Shown here: piece by piece, positions 6,834 through 16,154 of the stretch
How the letters are laid out: each line of letters starts with the position of its first letter
Position numbering within the stretch: the first letter of the stretch is position 1
From: Oscillospiraceae bacterium
GTDB taxonomy: Bacteria > Bacillota > Clostridia > Oscillospirales > CAG-272
Assembly (NCBI GenBank): GCA_015063625.1
Contig: SVTT01000018.1
Span: forward strand, 1 to 35,388
Reading direction: 5' to 3'
Length of the DNA stretch: 35,388 bases
The notes under the pieces: model-generated
Told to the model about the DNA's origin: nothing
Seen by the model: only the letters and a program-made list of their open reading frames with translations
Databases searched by the model: none
Made by a program: the position numbers and the translations under genes

Positions 6834-8036
6834 ATGAGAATTCCGTTTTCCCCTCCGGATATGTCTGAGCTTGAAGTGAATGAGGTGGCAGCGGCGCTTC
6901 GTTCCGGTTGGATCACGACCGGACCTCGAACAAAGGCGCTTGAAAAGCAGATCGCCGAATATGTGGGGACAGCCAAGTGCGTGTGCCTGAATTCCCAAAC
7001 CGCTTGCGCCGAAATGGCTCTGCGTGTTCTGGGTGTTGGCGTCGGCGATGAGGTCATTACCTCGGCGTACACCTATACTGCCTCTGCCTCAGTGATCGAT
7101 CATGTCGGTGCAAGGATCGTATTGGTCGATACGCAGGAGGACAGATTTGAGATGGATTATGATGCCGTGGAGGCTGCGATCACCGAAAGGACCAAGGCGA
7201 TCATTCCCGTTGACCTCGGAGGTGTCCCCTGTGATTACACTCGACTGTTTGAGATCGTTGAGCGAAAGAAGGATCTGTTCGTGCCAAGCAGCGACGTGCA
7301 AAGAGCGCTCGGCAGAGTTGCGATCATGGCGGATACGGCGCATTCCTTTGGCGCCGAGTGGCATGGCAAGAAGGTGGGCAGTATTGCGGATTTCTCCTCC
7401 TTCTCCTTCCATGCGGTAAAGAATTTTACGACGGCAGAGGGCGGAGCGCTGACCTGGAACACTATTCCCGGCATTGACGATGACGAGATCTACCGTCAGC
7501 TACAGCTGTTCAGCCTGCACGGGCAAAGCAAGGATGCACTGGCAAAGACACAGCTGGGGGCGTGGGAATACGATATCGTCGGCACGTGGTATAAGTGCAA
7601 TATGACCGACGTGGCGGCGGCAATCGGATTGATGCAGATGAAGCGCTATCCTGAGATGCTTGCGAGGAGAAAGGAGATCATCAGCAAGTACGATGCGGCA
7701 TTGAAGGCGCTTGGCGTCGGGGTGCTTGTACATGATACAGAGGAGTACCGATCCTCCGGGCATTTGTACTTGACAAGAGTCCCGGGGATCACTTCCGAGC
7801 AGCGAAATGAGATCATCGTCAAGATGGCGGAGAGGGGTATTGCCTGTAATGTTCATTACAAGCCGCTGCCGATGCACACTGCTTACCGGAAGCTGGGCTT
7901 TGATATCAAGGACTATCCGAATGCCTATGCTCATTTTGCCAACGAGATCTCGTTGCCCCTGCATACTCTGCTAACCGATGCGGAGATTGCTTACGTGGTC
8001 GAAACATATACTGAAATTTTGAGAGAGTACATATGA
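6834..8036 (+). CDS. DegT/DnrJ/EryC1/StrS-family sugar aminotransferase
   Basis: A 400-residue PLP-dependent enzyme that aminates a keto-sugar nucleotide (usually a UDP-4-keto-6-deoxy-HexNAc) using glutamate. Seen: the N-terminal PFSPPDMSELEVNEV start typical of the family, the GWITTGP segment, the cofactor-binding ADTAHSFGA region, and SFHAVKNFTTAEGG with the PLP-binding lysine at residue 196. Length fits. It is the first gene of the operon and is followed 1 base later by the initiating phosphoglycosyl transferase, a pairing that usually means the first sugar is an amino-sugar such as bacillosamine. No dedicated retaining 4,6-dehydratase is in the window; CapE at 20814 makes a different 4-keto sugar, so the substrate source is open. 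Confidence 0.9.
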   Translation: MRIPFSPPDMSELEVNEVAAALRSGWITTGPRTKALEKQIAEYVGTAKCVCLNSQTACAEMALRVLGVGVGDEVITSAYTYTASASVIDHVGARIVLVDTQEDRFEMDYDAVEAAITERTKAIIPVDLGGVPCDYTRLFEIVERKKDLFVPSSDVQRALGRVAIMADTAHSFGAEWHGKKVGSIADFSSFSFHAVKNFTTAEGGALTWNTIPGIDDDEIYRQLQLFSLHGQSKDALAKTQLGAWEYDIVGTWYKCNMTDVAAAIGLMQMKRYPEMLARRKEIISKYDAALKALGVGVLVHDTEEYRSSGHLYLTRVPGITSEQRNEIIVKMAERGIACNVHYKPLPMHTAYRKLGFDIKDYPNAYAHFANEISLPLHTLLTDAEIAYVVETYTEILREYI

Positions 8037-8037
8037 C

Positions 8038-8790
8038 ATGATGCTGAAGAAGTGGGAAAAGCTTCCGCCTGAGCTGCAAAACGAGGCTGTCAGAAAATAT
8101 TACGATATCCTTCGCAAAAAACGGTTCAGCTTGCTTTTAAAACGGATTTTTGATATCGTGGCGTCCCTGCTGATGCTGGTTCTTCTTTCTCCCTTGTTTT
8201 TGATCCTGGCAATTGCCATCAAGCTGGATAGCAGGGGACCTGTATTTTACCGACAGGTCAGAGTAACCCGCTACAACAGACGCTTCCGAATTTTCAAATT
8301 CCGTTCCATGGTGCAGAATGCGGATCGCGGCTCGCAGGTGACGGTCAGCGGAGATTCCCGCGTGACGCGTGTGGGACGATTTGTGCGGAAATGTCGGCTG
8401 GATGAGATCAGTCAGCTGATCGATGTTCTTCGCGGCACGATGACATTTGTGGGCACGCGACCGGAGGTGCCCAAATATACCGAGCAGTATACTGCGGAAA
8501 TGATGGCAACCCTCTTGCTTCCCGCAGGCATTACAAGTCTTGCAAGTATTTATTACAAGGACGAGGCAGAGCTGCTTGACGGGGCGACGGATACCGATCA
8601 TGTATATGTGGAGAAGGTGTTACCTGCAAAAATGTATTATAACCTGAGGGCGATCGAGCAGTTTGGCTTTTGGCGGGATATTAAGGTCATGCTGATGACC
8701 GTGCTTGCCGTGCTGGGCAAAAAATATCAGGGTGATTATGTGGCTGAGGGTAATGCGGAGGAATCGGAGGAAACCGTGAATGCAGTTTGA
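8038..8790 (+). CDS. Initiating phosphoglycosyl transferase (bacterial sugar transferase, PglC/WcaJ C-terminal type)
   Basis: A 250-residue small phosphoglycosyl transferase that moves a sugar-1-phosphate from a UDP-sugar to undecaprenyl phosphate at the cytosolic membrane face. It has the hydrophobic re-entrant helix at about 38-62, FKFRSM at 86-91, the catalytic Asp-Glu pair in LDEISQ at 121-126, and FVGTRPE at 137-143. It lacks the four-helix N-terminal part of WbaP/WcaJ and so is of the short PglC type, with an extra N-terminal 30 residues. Start is ATG 8038 or the adjacent ATG 8041; GAGAGAG at 8021-8027 is upstream. Confidence 0.92.
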   Translation: MMLKKWEKLPPELQNEAVRKYYDILRKKRFSLLLKRIFDIVASLLMLVLLSPLFLILAIAIKLDSRGPVFYRQVRVTRYNRRFRIFKFRSMVQNADRGSQVTVSGDSRVTRVGRFVRKCRLDEISQLIDVLRGTMTFVGTRPEVPKYTEQYTAEMMATLLLPAGITSLASIYYKDEAELLDGATDTDHVYVEKVLPAKMYYNLRAIEQFGFWRDIKVMLMTVLAVLGKKYQGDYVAEGNAEESEETVNAV

Positions 8791-9604
8791 TTTTTCTGTT
8801 TTGATGTCGCTTTATTTCAAGGAAGCCCCACAGAATTTTCGGGAATGCATGAATAGCATTTTGTCGCAGACCGTACTGCCCGATGAGATCGTGATCGTCA
8901 AGGACGGTCCGTTAACGACAGAGCTCGAGAGCGTTCTGGCGGAATATGTTGAAAGGGCCCCCGACCTTTATCGGATCGTGCCGCTTGAAACGAACAGAGG
9001 GCTTGGCCTTGCGCTTGCGGAGGGGATCCGGCATTGTACCAACGAGCTGGTTGCCCGAATGGATACCGACGATATTGCCCGAAGCGACCGCTTTGAAAAA
9101 CAGCTTGCGGAGTTTAAAAAGGATCCCGAGCTTGATATATGCGGCAGCCACATCGTGGAGTTTGAGGGTGCGGTTGAAAATGTGGTCGCACACAGAAAGG
9201 TCCCCTTGGAGGACGCTGAGATCAAGCGCTACCAAAAGCGAAGAGATAGCTTTAATCACATGACGGTGATGTACAAAAGATCCATGGTCTTGAAGGCGGG
9301 AAACTATCAGTCCTGTCTGCTGATGGAGGATACACTGTTGTGGGTCCATATGATCATGGCGGGCGCGAAATGCAAAAACATTGATGATACACTGGTATAC
9401 GCCAGAATCGGGTCCGGCATGTTTGAACGTCGCGGAGGCTTTTCGTATTACAGGAAGTATAAGCAGGGAAGAAAAAGAGTCCGCCAAACGGGGTATATTG
9501 GATTTTTTGATTATTACTATACTTTGCTGGTGCAGCTTTGTGTTGCGATGATGCCGAACAAGCTTCGCGGCTTGATTTTTAAGAAGATGCTGCACGGTGA
9601 GTAG
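8780..9604 (+). CDS. Glycosyltransferase family 2
   Basis: A 274-residue GT-A inverting glycosyltransferase. The N-terminal FSVLMSLYFKEAP, the nucleotide-binding DEIVIVKDGP and the metal-binding ARMDTDDIA (Asp95, Asp97, Asp98) mark the domain; the last 60 residues are aromatic and basic and may touch the membrane. It overlaps the phosphoglycosyl transferase by 11 bases, with GGAGG about 8 bases before its ATG. Its place directly after the initiating enzyme suggests that it adds the second sugar. Donor sugar cannot be told from sequence. Confidence 0.9.
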   Translation: MQFDFSVLMSLYFKEAPQNFRECMNSILSQTVLPDEIVIVKDGPLTTELESVLAEYVERAPDLYRIVPLETNRGLGLALAEGIRHCTNELVARMDTDDIARSDRFEKQLAEFKKDPELDICGSHIVEFEGAVENVVAHRKVPLEDAEIKRYQKRRDSFNHMTVMYKRSMVLKAGNYQSCLLMEDTLLWVHMIMAGAKCKNIDDTLVYARIGSGMFERRGGFSYYRKYKQGRKRVRQTGYIGFFDYYYTLLVQLCVAMMPNKLRGLIFKKMLHGE

Positions 9605-9615
9605 GAGGTGGATCT

Positions 9616-10713
9616 GTGAAAGCGGGGATTATTACACATTATGACGTTCATAATCACGGAGCACATTTGCAGCTTTATGCGCTGGCTCGTCAATTAGGGC
9701 AGCTGGGATATGATGCCCATGCCCTTCAATACAAGAAGAATTATGATTTTTTGGCGAGTGGAGCCGAGGCGAAATACAGCATTTCTTTGCGTTCGATCCC
9801 GATCTATATCAAATATTTGATGCAGCACGGCATCAAGCGGACGCTCTACAACATCAAAAAGAAAAAAATGCTCGAAGCCTTTCGCCGTAATCAGCGATTG
9901 GTCGGGGAGTATTATTCCAAAGCGAACGATCTCGATGTTGCGGTCATCGGCAGTGATGAGATCTTCAGCATCGAAACAGGCTTGAATCCTTGGTTTTTCG
10001 GCATGGGCGTTCCCTGTCGGCACGTGATCTCGTATGCAGCCAGCTTTGGGCCGACGACGCTTGATTTCATCAAGGAGCACCATGCAGAGGAATTTGTGTC
10101 GGCGGGGCTTAAGAGGATCGATCAAATATCGGTGCGGGATCAGAATTCCGCGGCGGTGGTTGAGCACTACAAGGGCGCGCGGCCGCCGATCGTTTGCGAT
10201 CCCGTGATCCTATACGATTTTTCGAAGGAGCGCGTGAAGCATCAAAATTGTGCGCCTGCCAAGACGAAATACTGTATCGTTTACTCGTATGATAACCATA
10301 TGAACGATCCCGAAACGGTCAAGGCGATCAAACAATACGCCAAGCTTCACCGCATGAAAATATATAGCGTGGGATACCATCATAAGTGGTGTGACAGGAA
10401 TATTCATGCATCGCCGCTGGAGCTGTTTGATTGGTTTGAAAAGGCACAGCTCGTGTTTACCGACACCTTCCACGGCACTGTGCTTTCCCTGGTGACGGGC
10501 TCACAGTTCTTTGCAAAGATCGGCACAAATCAAAACAAGATGATGTATCTTCTGACACAGTTCGGCGTGCAGTCCCAATTGGTATCCTCCTTTAACGAGG
10601 TGAATGGGGAAGCCGAGCGACGTATCGACTACGATGTGGTCAATGAGCGCATTCGTGAGGTGAAGCGTGCTTCGTTGGATTATTTGAAAAGGGCTTTGGG
10701 GATCGTTGAATGA
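9616..10713 (+). CDS. Polysaccharide pyruvyl transferase family protein
   Basis: A 365-residue member of the CsaB/WcaK-like family (polysaccharide pyruvyl transferase domain). These enzymes move pyruvate from phosphoenolpyruvate onto a sugar as a ketal. Seen: the N-terminal GIITHYDVHNHGAHLQLYAL, VAVIGSDEIFS, the YAASFG segment and the VFTDTFHGTVLSLVTG motif near residues 280-295. The start is GTG at 9616, set by the strong AGGAGGTG at 9603-9610. It overlaps the following FrhB-like gene by 4 bases (ATGA), which suggests tight coupling. Many proteins in this subgroup have not been tested; some may not be pyruvyl transferases. Confidence 0.85.
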   Translation: MKAGIITHYDVHNHGAHLQLYALARQLGQLGYDAHALQYKKNYDFLASGAEAKYSISLRSIPIYIKYLMQHGIKRTLYNIKKKKMLEAFRRNQRLVGEYYSKANDLDVAVIGSDEIFSIETGLNPWFFGMGVPCRHVISYAASFGPTTLDFIKEHHAEEFVSAGLKRIDQISVRDQNSAAVVEHYKGARPPIVCDPVILYDFSKERVKHQNCAPAKTKYCIVYSYDNHMNDPETVKAIKQYAKLHRMKIYSVGYHHKWCDRNIHASPLELFDWFEKAQLVFTDTFHGTVLSLVTGSQFFAKIGTNQNKMMYLLTQFGVQSQLVSSFNEVNGEAERRIDYDVVNERIREVKRASLDYLKRALGIVE

Positions 10714-11906
10714 GAGAGAATATCGAACAATGCTCCGCATGCGGCGCATGCGTGCAGAAATGCCCGCGAAAATGTATTGAGCTCAAAGCGGATGAAAACG
10801 GATTTCTATATCCGGTGATCGATCGTGATGCGTGCATTGGATGTGATCTTTGCGATGCGGTGTGCCATCTTGAAGTCCCTCGCAGGGAACGATATGGGGG
10901 GCAAAGGGCATATGCGGCTGTCCACCGCGATAAAAGCGTATTGCGCGCGTCGACCAGCGGAGGGGCATTTACGGCGATCGCGGAGGTGATTTTTTCACTT
11001 GGCGGCGTTGTTTACGGATGCGCCTATGAGAAGCCCCTGAAGGCGGTGCATATCAGAATTGAGGACCGTAAGGATCTTGAGCGATTGAACGGATCAAAGT
11101 ATGTGCAGAGCGAGATCGGTTCTGCTTATTCGGAGGTCGCAAGGGATCTTGCGGCAGATCGTTGGGTCCTTTTTTCGGGAACGCCCTGCCAGATCGCAGG
11201 TCTTTACGCCTTTTTGAACGGCAAGCAATATGACAGATTGATCACAGTGGACATCATTTGTCACGGCGTACCGAGCCATGCATATTTCAACAAATTCTTA
11301 AAGTGGTATGAGGATCGGAACGGCGTTGACGTGAGTAGCTTCGATTTTCGTTCCAAAAAGAATGCGGGCTGGAGCTGTGCAGGCATTTGCGAGGGAACAA
11401 GGCGAAAAGACGGGCGCCCTTACCGGAAGAAGATCTTTCATTTTGAACACTATTATTACAGTTATTTTCTGTCTGCCGATATCTATCGGGAAGGCTGCTA
11501 TGATTGCAAATATGCTAATCTGGACCGCGTTGGCGATTATACCTTGGGTGATCTTTGGGGCGCCGAAGGCTTGGGGCTGCCCTTTTCGGTGGCAGACGGT
11601 TGCTCACTGGTTCTGGTGAATACCGAGAAGGCGAGCGAGATGCTCGGCAAGATCGATATGGAGCTTTTTGAGATCCCGATCGAGGCTGCCGTTGCTCATA
11701 ACGAGCAGCTGCGAACGCCGAGTCAACGGTCCCACAAAAGGGAAGAGCTTCTTGACGAGTTCAGAAAATGCTCGGCGGAAGAGACCCAGAAGAATTATTT
11801 GAAGAAGAATCGGGCGAATATCATAAAGGCGAGGCTGAAGTACATGGTCCCTGCCGGAATGCGGCATCGACTGCTGAAATTGCGCTATCAGATCAAGCGC
11901 CCTTGA
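10710..11906 (+). CDS. FrhB/FdhB-like iron-sulfur protein (coenzyme F420 hydrogenase beta-subunit family)
   Basis: A 398-residue redox protein. The N-terminus holds two 4Fe-4S binding clusters: Cys8, Cys11, Cys14, Cys18 and Cys42, Cys45, Cys48, Cys52. The rest matches the FrhB/FdhB N- and C-terminal domains, with the flavin-site-like STSGGAFTAIAE, LFSGTPCQIAGL and a later cysteine-rich REGCYDCKYANLDRVGDYTLGD region that could hold a further metal centre. F420 is not expected in Clostridia, so the electron carrier is probably a flavin or ferredoxin. Such genes recur beside pyruvyl transferase-like genes in polysaccharide clusters; their role there is not defined. It overlaps the upstream gene by 4 bases. 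Confidence 0.85.
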   Translation: MRENIEQCSACGACVQKCPRKCIELKADENGFLYPVIDRDACIGCDLCDAVCHLEVPRRERYGGQRAYAAVHRDKSVLRASTSGGAFTAIAEVIFSLGGVVYGCAYEKPLKAVHIRIEDRKDLERLNGSKYVQSEIGSAYSEVARDLAADRWVLFSGTPCQIAGLYAFLNGKQYDRLITVDIICHGVPSHAYFNKFLKWYEDRNGVDVSSFDFRSKKNAGWSCAGICEGTRRKDGRPYRKKIFHFEHYYYSYFLSADIYREGCYDCKYANLDRVGDYTLGDLWGAEGLGLPFSVADGCSLVLVNTEKASEMLGKIDMELFEIPIEAAVAHNEQLRTPSQRSHKREELLDEFRKCSAEETQKNYLKKNRANIIKARLKYMVPAGMRHRLLKLRYQIKRP

Positions 11907-11921
11907 AAAAAGGAGAATGTC

Positions 11922-12923
11922 ATGAGCGAACAAAGCAAGCACCCGTTGATCAGCGTGATCGTTCCCGTATACAATGTCGAAAAATATTTGGAGCGCTGTG
12001 TGAAATCGATCCTTTTGCAGACGTATGACCGCTTGGAGATCATTTTGGTGAACGATGGCTCAAAGGACGGTAGCGGCAAGCTTTGTGATGAGCTGGCAAA
12101 AGGTGATCCGAGGATCGTTGTTCTTCACAAGGAAAACGGAGGAGCCAGCTCGGCAAGAAATGCAGGACTTGATCTCGCCCACGGGGAGTACATCGGGTTT
12201 GTTGACAGTGATGATTGGATCGCCCCCGATATGTACGAGTATTGCCTGCGGGCGATCGATGCTCATGATGCACAGGTCGTACAGACCGAATGTGCGTTGG
12301 TGCGCAGTGAAGCCGAGGCTGTCAAGCAGGAGCCCGAGCAGGTAGAGGTCTATGCGGGCAAGGATATTTTGCAATACTACATGCTGTCTACCACGAGAAG
12401 CGGCGGATACTCGGTTTGCCGTTGCTTGTTTGCAAGAGAACTTCTTATGGGCATCCGTTTCCGCGAGGGAAAGACCTGTGAGGATATCGATTATAAGTAT
12501 AAGGCGCTGGCAAGGGCCGAAAAAATGGTGGTCACCAATTTGAAAAAGTATTTTTACTTTCAATCGGTGGGCAGTGTCAGTACGTCGGGGCTGCGGGCGA
12601 AAAATTTCGACCTGTATGATGCGGCAGACGAGCTTTGCAAGCTGACAAAGGATGAACCGTACGGTGATATCAGAAGATTGGGTGAGATCAAAAAAGCAAG
12701 GACAGCCCTTGCGATGCTGTCCCAGATGGCATATTTTGGAATATCCGATCCGACGCTGGATAAAAAAACCATGGTTAAGCGATTTACGAAGGAGCATCGG
12801 CAAAATCTGAAGCTTCTGCTTGGTGCGCCGATTCCCGTCAGTCGAAAATTGCTGTCGGTGATGTTTGCGATCAACTATCAAATGACCGAGCTTGCCGTAA
12901 AAATCGCGAAAAAGATTTTTTGA
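11922..12923 (+). CDS. Glycosyltransferase family 2
   Basis: A 333-residue GT-A enzyme with a textbook N-terminus: ISVIVPVYNVEKYL, EIILVNDGSKDGS, KENGGASSARNAGLD and the metal-binding VDSDDW at 94-99. The C-terminal 120 residues are family-variable. AAAAGGAG lies about 7 bases before the ATG. It probably adds one sugar of the repeat unit at the cytosolic face; linkage and donor are unknown. Its stop overlaps the frame of the next gene. Confidence 0.93.
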   Translation: MSEQSKHPLISVIVPVYNVEKYLERCVKSILLQTYDRLEIILVNDGSKDGSGKLCDELAKGDPRIVVLHKENGGASSARNAGLDLAHGEYIGFVDSDDWIAPDMYEYCLRAIDAHDAQVVQTECALVRSEAEAVKQEPEQVEVYAGKDILQYYMLSTTRSGGYSVCRCLFARELLMGIRFREGKTCEDIDYKYKALARAEKMVVTNLKKYFYFQSVGSVSTSGLRAKNFDLYDAADELCKLTKDEPYGDIRRLGEIKKARTALAMLSQMAYFGISDPTLDKKTMVKRFTKEHRQNLKLLLGAPIPVSRKLLSVMFAINYQMTELAVKIAKKIF

Positions 12924-12955
12924 GCATCGCCGGTGACGAAGGAGTGGAGAGCCCT

Positions 12956-14170
12956 ATGCTGTTTTTGACAAATTTTTACTATCCCGGACCGCAGGCGACC
13001 GGCGTGTGCATTCATCAGCTGGCAAAGGAGATCACTCACACAGGCAAGCAGGCGTACGTGGTCTGCAACAATCAAGGCTCCGAGCCGAAAAGCGAGTGCT
13101 TGGACGGCATTCACGTGCAAAGAGTCGATATGCCACGCTATCGGTATTGGAATTACCCTGTTGTAACCTCCCCTCGCGGGTTGAAGCAAAGGGCGCTCTC
13201 TTTTTTGGGAAAAATGATTGGATTTTCCAAAAAGCTTTTTCATTTTCGCAAATATCCCTTGAGGGACGGTGTCTTGACTCGGCGTTACGTGAGGACCGTT
13301 TCAGCGTTGATCGAGCAACACGGCATACGCACGGTGGTTGCGACCTTTAATCCCGTTGAATGCATCGAGGCGGGGGCGATCTTAAAGAAAAAATATCCGC
13401 AGGTGACCTTTGTCTATTATTCCCTGGATACGCTGTCTAACGAAAAGGGAAGCGGCTTGTTGCCCGTTCGGTTCAGAGAACGGCAGGGCGTGAAAATGGA
13501 GCAACGCTATTTTGCGATATATGATCGGGTCCTCTTAATGAACTGTCATCGGACACATTATTCACAGGCTGCATTTTTGCGTTATGCGGATAAGATCTGC
13601 TATGCGGATTTTCCTCTGTTCTCCCCGATCGAGGGAGCGGGTGGGGCGAGTAAGGACCGCAATAGCATCGTATACACGGGATATCTGTATCGAGGTATCA
13701 GAAATCCGGCTCCGGTGCTTCGGATGCTTTCGCCCGTTTTGGGCGAATATACGGTTCATTTTTACGGATCGGGCGATTGCGATGATATCCTTTCGGGATT
13801 TGAAGATCGGTTTCCCGGTCGTATATGCCGACATGGACAGGTATCGCATGATCGGGTGATCCGGGCGATCCTTTCGGCAGATGTATTACTGAGCATCGGA
13901 AATGCAGGAACCGATATGGCTCCGTCCAAGATCTATGAGTATATGTCGACCGGCAAATCCATTCTTCATTTTTATGCAGACGAGCAAGACCCTTGCCTAC
14001 CGGTATTTGAAAAGTATGGGAATGCTCTTTGCGTGAAGATCGGAGATGAGGATGCCGAGCAGAGCATCAGGGACTTTTTGGAGCAAAGCCACGAAATGCA
14101 GGTGGATGGTATCCGCGAGCTGTTTAAAACGTCGTTGCCGTCCTATACAGTCGACCTCATCGGACGGTGA
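12956..14170 (+). CDS. Glycosyltransferase, GT-B fold (family 4-like)
   Basis: A 404-residue GT-B enzyme. The N-terminal LFLTNFYYPGPQATGVCIHQLAKEI is typical of family 4 acceptors, and the C-terminal half has the donor-site sequence IVYTGYLYRGIRNPAP and APSKIYEYMSTGKSI with the conserved Glu. The ATG at 12956 is chosen because GGAG stands 6 bases ahead; an in-frame TTG at 12920 would overlap the previous gene and has no ribosome site. A retaining mechanism is expected for family 4. It is one of four extending glycosyltransferases in the operon. Confidence 0.85.
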   Translation: MLFLTNFYYPGPQATGVCIHQLAKEITHTGKQAYVVCNNQGSEPKSECLDGIHVQRVDMPRYRYWNYPVVTSPRGLKQRALSFLGKMIGFSKKLFHFRKYPLRDGVLTRRYVRTVSALIEQHGIRTVVATFNPVECIEAGAILKKKYPQVTFVYYSLDTLSNEKGSGLLPVRFRERQGVKMEQRYFAIYDRVLLMNCHRTHYSQAAFLRYADKICYADFPLFSPIEGAGGASKDRNSIVYTGYLYRGIRNPAPVLRMLSPVLGEYTVHFYGSGDCDDILSGFEDRFPGRICRHGQVSHDRVIRAILSADVLLSIGNAGTDMAPSKIYEYMSTGKSILHFYADEQDPCLPVFEKYGNALCVKIGDEDAEQSIRDFLEQSHEMQVDGIRELFKTSLPSYTVDLIGR

Positions 14171-14191
14171 CGGTTTATTTGGGAGATTTTT

Positions 14192-15487
14192 ATGGGATAT
14201 ATCATAGCGGCATTTTGCTTTTTTTGTGCGGCCGTGAATTATTTGGCAACAAAAAAATGGCATGCGCCAATTGTGTTTTTTATGTCACTGTGGGGTGTTA
14301 TCTCACTTTTGGCAGCGCTGAAGCTCTTTGATCTTTATGAGGTCTCGATCCGCACATGGCTGCTTTTTTTGCTTGGATTTGTTGCGTTTTTGCTGGGGTG
14401 CTATTTTGCAAAGGTGCTGCGGGCAAGACCTGTGGCAAATCGTGGTGACAGGGTCCTTTTCTCTGTTCGTTATAGCGTTTTTCATGTTGCGATCGTCATC
14501 GTTGTGCTGGTGTATCTGGTCTATTCCTGGGATGCGCTCAAGCTGTATTTGCAGGGATACGGTATGGACGAGGTCCGTTTGATCTATTATGATCTTCAAA
14601 GCGTGAACGGCGGTGCCTCACACGGTGCTTTAATGGAGATATTCAGACAATATATCGTGACACCGTTTGAGCTGATCGTGACCCCGCTTTGCATCGTAGA
14701 ATACATGCAGAATAACAGAAAAAGATATTTGCTTTGCTCGGTTCTGCTGGTTTTACTGAATGTGGTTGCGACGGGCAGCCGCTTTGTGATCGCATACTAT
14801 ATCATTCAGCTGGCAATTGCGTTTGTTGTCTACAAAAAGCGCATTGTGATGAGCCGACGGATGAAGCGGTTTGTCAAGCTTTTACTGGCGTTGACTGCTG
14901 CCGGCATTGTGCTTGTCACCTTCCTGCGCGCGGGAACTGTTGAGAACATTGTGAAAAAGTATTATCGCTATATCTGCGGATGTATTCCTTATCTCGATAA
15001 TCGGCTTGGTTATATTGATTCGCTCGGATTCTTTTCGGCAGGCATTGCTTCCTTCTTTGGCTTTGTTCAGCCCATTTGGTTTGTTTTGCAGAATCTGGGC
15101 ATTTTCGGGTATTCGGCAAGGTATTTACAGATCATCGACACTGTGCTTGATACCCAGGTTTTTGTAAAGATCGGTTGGGATACCTATACGAACGCCTTTG
15201 TGACCCCGATCTACCATCTTTACGCCGATCTCGGCTTGATCGGTATTATTCTCGGAATGATGCTTTTCGGCATGATCGCTTACGGTGCTTATAATGGGTT
15301 GGAAAGACGCTTTGATGTGAAGTCCGTCACCTTTTATTTGATCATCGCCAGAATGCTGTTTAAATCGATTCAGTTTTATCCGCTGACATCGGTGGAGTTT
15401 GCTCTGGGTCTGGTATTCTTCGGCTTTTTCTTTGCAAAACAAAAAAATTCTCCGAAGGGTGGGAACGGCATTGAAGAGAACGGTTAA
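14192..15487 (+). CDS. wzy: Oligosaccharide repeat-unit polymerase (Wzy-type)
   Basis: A 431-residue integral membrane protein with about ten to twelve hydrophobic segments spread through its length and a larger polar loop near the C-terminal half (about 280-340), the layout of Wzy/O-antigen polymerases. It should link lipid-carried repeat units into polymer on the outer face of the membrane. Family sequences are very divergent, so the call rests on topology, a [12 protein letters not shown] loop typical of the oligosaccharide repeat polymerase family, and the neighbouring flippase. The gene is AT-rich compared with RNase J or capEFG, as polymerase genes often are. Confidence 0.78.
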   Translation: MGYIIAAFCFFCAAVNYLATKKWHAPIVFFMSLWGVISLLAALKLFDLYEVSIRTWLLFLLGFVAFLLGCYFAKVLRARPVANRGDRVLFSVRYSVFHVAIVIVVLVYLVYSWDALKLYLQGYGMDEVRLIYYDLQSVNGGASHGALMEIFRQYIVTPFELIVTPLCIVEYMQNNRKRYLLCSVLLVLLNVVATGSRFVIAYYIIQLAIAFVVYKKRIVMSRRMKRFVKLLLALTAAGIVLVTFLRAGTVENIVKKYYRYICGCIPYLDNRLGYIDSLGFFSAGIASFFGFVQPIWFVLQNLGIFGYSARYLQIIDTVLDTQVFVKIGWDTYTNAFVTPIYHLYADLGLIGIILGMMLFGMIAYGAYNGLERRFDVKSVTFYLIIARMLFKSIQFYPLTSVEFALGLVFFGFFFAKQKNSPKGGNGIEENG

Positions 15488-16154
15488 AAAAATGTGGTAT
15501 CGCCTGAAATATCTTGGTAAGGGCGTGGTCCTTTCCCGCGGAAGCAATGTAGGAGGCTTTTCCACGACCTTTGAGGGCGGCAATCGGATCGGTGAGCAAA
15601 CCACCTTTACCGGCAGCATCGGATACGGAAGCTACATCGGACGAAATTGCTATATCACCGCCAAGATCGGGCGATATTGCTCGATTGCGGGGCATGTGAG
15701 AACCGCTATCGGAAGGCACCCGACCGATACGTTTGTTTCTACTCATCCCGCGTTCTTTTCGGTTGCCGAGCAAAGTGGCTTTACCTATGTGAAGCAAGGT
15801 AAATTTGAGGAATTGCGTGCGGCGGACGAAGTGGGAAACAGTGTTGTGATCGGCAACGATGTCTGGATCGGTGAAGGGGCGATCCTTCTTGACGGCGTAA
15901 CGGTTGGCGACGGTGCGGTGATTGCCGCGGGCGCGGTGGTCGTTAAGAATGTACCGCCTTATACGGTTGTGGGCGGCGTGCCGGCGAAGGAGATCAAAAA
16001 AAGATTTTCGGACGCCGAAATTGAATTTCTGCTGCGTACCGAGTGGTGGAACAGACCTAAGGATTGGATCTGCCGCCACGCCGACCTTTTTGAGGATATC
16101 GGTCGGTTGATGAACGCCTTGAACAGCGAGACCTCGGAGGAAGATCATGAGTAG
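15471..16154 (+). CDS. Hexapeptide-repeat acyltransferase (CatB/VatD-like)
   Basis: A left-handed beta-helix acyltransferase, 227 residues from TTG at 15471. Repeats run from about residue 20 to 75 and 125 to 165 (for example [17 protein letters not shown] and [25 protein letters not shown]), with a loop carrying STHPAF, whose histidine is the expected catalytic base of xenobiotic acetyltransferase-type enzymes. It probably O- or N-acetylates a sugar of the repeat unit from acetyl-CoA. Start is uncertain: TTG 15471 has AGGGTGGG about 8 bases upstream and overlaps wzy by 17 bases; ATG 15492 (220 residues) has a poor site. Confidence 0.85.
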   Translation: MKRTVKKMWYRLKYLGKGVVLSRGSNVGGFSTTFEGGNRIGEQTTFTGSIGYGSYIGRNCYITAKIGRYCSIAGHVRTAIGRHPTDTFVSTHPAFFSVAEQSGFTYVKQGKFEELRAADEVGNSVVIGNDVWIGEGAILLDGVTVGDGAVIAAGAVVVKNVPPYTVVGGVPAKEIKKRFSDAEIEFLLRTEWWNRPKDWICRHADLFEDIGRLMNALNSETSEEDHE

